In this document: positions 6,023-7,528 of the stretch, one piece after another | How positions within the stretch are numbered: the first letter of the stretch is position 1 | Layout of the letters: every line of letters starts with the position of its first letter | Source: an uncultured Bacteroidota bacterium | GTDB taxonomy: Bacteria > Bacteroidota > Bacteroidia > Chitinophagales > Chitinophagaceae | Length of the DNA stretch: 7,528 nucleotides | Direction of reading: 5' to 3' | Assembly: GCA_903879995.1 (NCBI GenBank) | Contig: CAIRNW010000207.1 | Coordinates: 1 to 7,528, forward strand | The notes under the pieces: generated by a model | The model's input: only the letters and a program-made list of their open reading frames with translations | Database searches by the model: none | What the model was told of the DNA's origin: nothing | Made by a program: the position numbers and the translations under genes

Positions 6023-6685
6023 TTATTCTGCGATACAGCGCACAGAAAGCCCGTTCGTACGGCTGTCGTAGTAGTTCGCGTTGGCATCATCAATACCGAA
6101 GTCCAGGTCCCAGGCGCCGTTCGCGCCATTCTCCGTACTGCTCCAATAGATGCCGTAGTAGCCACGGTAGTCCAACGTGCCATTGACGTAGTACCTGTAG
6201 CCGGCCGCCGGAAGGAATAGTTTATCTCCGATAAAGAGACCTGAGGTGTAATTGGTAGGCCGATTATCCCAATTGCCAATTCTTTTCAAAGCATTGTAAG
6301 CCAGCACGCTCGCCCATTCTTCATCACTTGGAACTCGAAAACCCGCCGGGCAGGGATCATTGCCGGTTTTATAGGCATCAGACCACGAACCATTCGGTGA
6401 TTCCTTAAAATAACTATAGCCAGGCTGTTCACCATCGTTTGCTCTGCTTCTGCTAATGCCGGTTGGCCCTGCTGCTGCCATTGTTTTCCTGCCCCACTGC
6501 CAGTATCCGCCCACAATCTCCCAGCCCGGAGTAAAGGGGTCGGCAGCCGGATTGGCAGCTCCAAGATTGTGGCACATAAACTGCTTCCACTTTCCGGGTG
6601 CAACGTAAGCACCACAATCCTGTGAACTGACTTGTGAAACATTCAGTAAAACTGACAATACCAGCAATGCAACTTGTTTTTTCAT
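6023..6685 (-). CDS. Secreted FISUMP-domain (Fib_succ_major) protein, possible DGR variable protein
   Basis: This is 220 residues from the ATG at 6683-6685 to the TAA at 6023-6025. Residues 1-21 form a signal peptide (MKKQ, then ALLVLSVLLNVS, cleavage near VSS-QD). The mature protein shows the Fibrobacter succinogenes major paralogous pattern: APGKWKQFMCHNLG (29-42), GYWQWGRK (60-67), NDPCPAGFRVPSDEEW (109-124), LPAAGYRY (158-165), YWSST (180-184) and a final GLSVRCIAE. These proteins are extracellular in Bacteroidota and related phyla, and to my knowledge belong to the C-type-lectin-like fold. Their ligands are mostly unknown. In residues 172-216, 24 of 45 codons end in C with mixed first and second bases, as seen in DGR variable regions. 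No T9SS sorting domain is visible. The gene starts 37 bp after the membrane-protein gene and may be co-transcribed with it. A truncated paralogue lies downstream. No clear ribosome binding site is seen. Confidence 0.88.
   Translation of the reverse strand: MKKQVALLVLSVLLNVSQVSSQDCGAYVAPGKWKQFMCHNLGAANPAADPFTPGWEIVGGYWQWGRKTMAAAGPTGISRSRANDGEQPGYSYFKESPNGSWSDAYKTGNDPCPAGFRVPSDEEWASVLAYNALKRIGNWDNRPTNYTSGLFIGDKLFLPAAGYRYYVNGTLDYRGYYGIYWSSTENGANGAWDLDFGIDDANANYYDSRTNGLSVRCIAE
6035..6172 (-). other. Candidate variable region (VR-like) at the 3' end of the FISUMP gene
   Basis: Codons 172-216 include AAC, GAC, TAC, GGC, GCC, ATC and AGC in dense runs, for example AAC-GCG-AAC-TAC-TAC-GAC-AGC. In DGRs, AAC codons of the template repeat are changed at adenines to NNC, which would leave this signature, and the fixed framework YWSST...AW-x-L-x-F...G-x-SVR is kept. 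No template repeat or reverse transcriptase is present in the window, so this is a hypothesis based on composition and protein family. Confidence 0.35.
6569..6631. repeat. 63-bp direct repeat, copy 2 (intact FISUMP gene)
   Basis: This matches 5544-5606 with two mismatches and encodes residues 19-39 of the intact protein. The signal-peptide codons just upstream differ clearly between the copies. That sharp boundary suggests gene conversion or selection on this segment. Confidence 0.9.
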
Positions 6686-6722
6686 GATATCGAATTTAAG
6701 ATGTGCTGTATTTCAAAAAGCT

Positions 6723-7528
6723 CTATACGGAAGGCAGGTCGTCCTTTTCCTGTATTTCGCTTTTTTCCGATCCGGAGTTCTTCGAAATAACATCCCTGTT
6801 AATGGCTTCCAGATCACCTATCCTGGCGGATATCCTGTTCATCTGCAGAAAGATATCATTGGTTACGCGAATGATTTCTTTCAACATTTTCTCGTTTTTT
6901 TGATTGCCAGTCAATACCTGTTGCCCGAGCATATCAGGGTCGGTCGGTGCGCCTGACAAATTGCTGTCCGTGTTTTTCTGACCGGTTAATTCATCAAGGC
7001 TAACAGTCAAAAAAACAACAGACCAGATAAATACAATGAGGCCAAAAAAAGCACTCGTAATGTCCCATACAAAGCCTTCGAACGGGATTTCGCTGTTATC
7101 AACTTTTACGACCGGAGTTAATGCCATTGCGTACCTGGCACAGTCAAAGACACCCGGATAAACCACCATATTCTTCTTGAGCAGGATCAGATCGAGTTTG
7201 TACAAGGCATAGTAAGTAGTCCCCATGTTTACCAGTGCGTTAAAAGCCAGGGGTATATGTACGTCTATGAAATTATTGAAGGAAAGATGCCATTTAATCT
7301 CGGGATTATTCTTTACAATTGATTTGATATCAATCCTGAAGAAACTATACATGAAATCCGAACTGACATTTGAAACATTTTCAAAAAAGTTCGTGAAATT
7401 ATGTGTATATATTGTGTGCAGAAATCTGATTATTGCTATCGACGAAGAAAGAAGAATTACACAATATGAAAAATAACCTTCAGGCCAACCAAAAATCAGA
7501 TAATAGAACCATAACCCCAGCAATATAC
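6723..7528 (-). CDS. Unrecognised membrane protein with C-terminal coiled coil, 5'-partial
   Basis: The frame is open from the window edge to the TAG at 6723-6725. The TTG at 7521-7523 is a possible start, but the upstream codon is also open and the reading begins inside a hydrophobic helix, so the true start is probably outside the window. Counting from that TTG, hydrophobic segments lie at about 2-12, 17-37 and 151-174 (FVWDITSAFFGLIVFIWSVVFLTV), with a weaker one near 91-115. Residues 176-205 are a polar linker. Residues 208-248 (from NQKNEKMLKEII through QMNRISARIGDLEAI) look like a coiled coil, and the tail is charged and probably cytoplasmic. I do not recognise the family. The helix-then-coiled-coil layout suggests an inner-membrane protein that oligomerises or contacts a partner. 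It lies 37 bp upstream of the FISUMP gene, but a functional link is not shown. Confidence 0.75.
   Translation of the reverse strand, partial: ILLGLWFYYLIFGWPEGYFSYCVILLSSSIAIIRFLHTIYTHNFTNFFENVSNVSSDFMYSFFRIDIKSIVKNNPEIKWHLSFNNFIDVHIPLAFNALVNMGTTYYALYKLDLILLKKNMVVYPGVFDCARYAMALTPVVKVDNSEIPFEGFVWDITSAFFGLIVFIWSVVFLTVSLDELTGQKNTDSNLSGAPTDPDMLGQQVLTGNQKNEKMLKEIIRVTNDIFLQMNRISARIGDLEAINRDVISKNSGSEKSEIQEKDDLPSV

Noticed and set aside
5839..6279. Minus-strand frame of 146 codons overlapping the FISUMP gene end
   Set aside because: It overlaps the real FISUMP gene in another frame, runs through the terminator-like hairpin and its product resembles nothing known.
1..7528. CRISPR array, tRNA, rRNA or a complete DGR cassette
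   Set aside because: No regularly spaced repeats, no tRNA-like cloverleaf, no rRNA sequence and no reverse transcriptase reading frame or template repeat are visible.

Overview
This window looks like chromosomal DNA of a Bacteroidota bacterium with a type IX secretion system (T9SS) and gliding-type surface proteins, perhaps of the Saprospiria or Chitinophagia. The evidence is a PorP/SprF-family outer-membrane protein directly upstream of a very large secreted PKD/Ig-repeat protein, a secreted FISUMP-domain (Fib_succ_major) protein, and the lack of strong Shine-Dalgarno sequences at the starts. Genus cannot be told from the sequence.

All intact genes lie on the minus strand, so transcription runs from high to low coordinates. 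First comes a 5'-truncated, unrecognised membrane protein with a C-terminal coiled coil (6723-7528). It is followed 37 bp later by a 220-residue secreted FISUMP protein (6023-6685). Its 3' end is rich in NNC codons and resembles the variable region of diversity-generating retroelement (DGR) targets, although no reverse transcriptase or template repeat is present here. A nested inverted repeat and T-tract, probably a terminator, follows at 5939-5995.

The middle (about 5036-5940) is a decayed zone. A second FISUMP gene keeps only its signal peptide and first mature residues (5544-5660). It is cut off exactly at the end of a 508-bp, internally deleted IS3-family element (5036-5543). That element has perfect 13-bp terminal inverted repeats. 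On the plus strand it keeps most of OrfA, with two in-frame stops, and the last part of OrfB, but the catalytic core is gone. The rest of the second FISUMP gene is not found on the other side of the element, so a deletion next to the element is likely.

The left half (1-4899) holds the T9SS pair. A PorP/SprF-like protein (start probably 4866, stop 3715) is followed after 53 bp by an open reading frame of at least 1220 codons (3661 to beyond base 1). This encodes a signal peptide and a chain of PKD/Ig-like, cysteine-containing modules. Its C-terminal T9SS sorting domain, if present, lies outside the window. By analogy with SprB and SprF, the PorP-like protein is expected to help export or anchor the repeat protein on the cell surface. 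I see no RNA genes, CRISPR array or clearly new multi-gene system. The best leads are the possible DGR target and the IS-truncated paralogue beside it.
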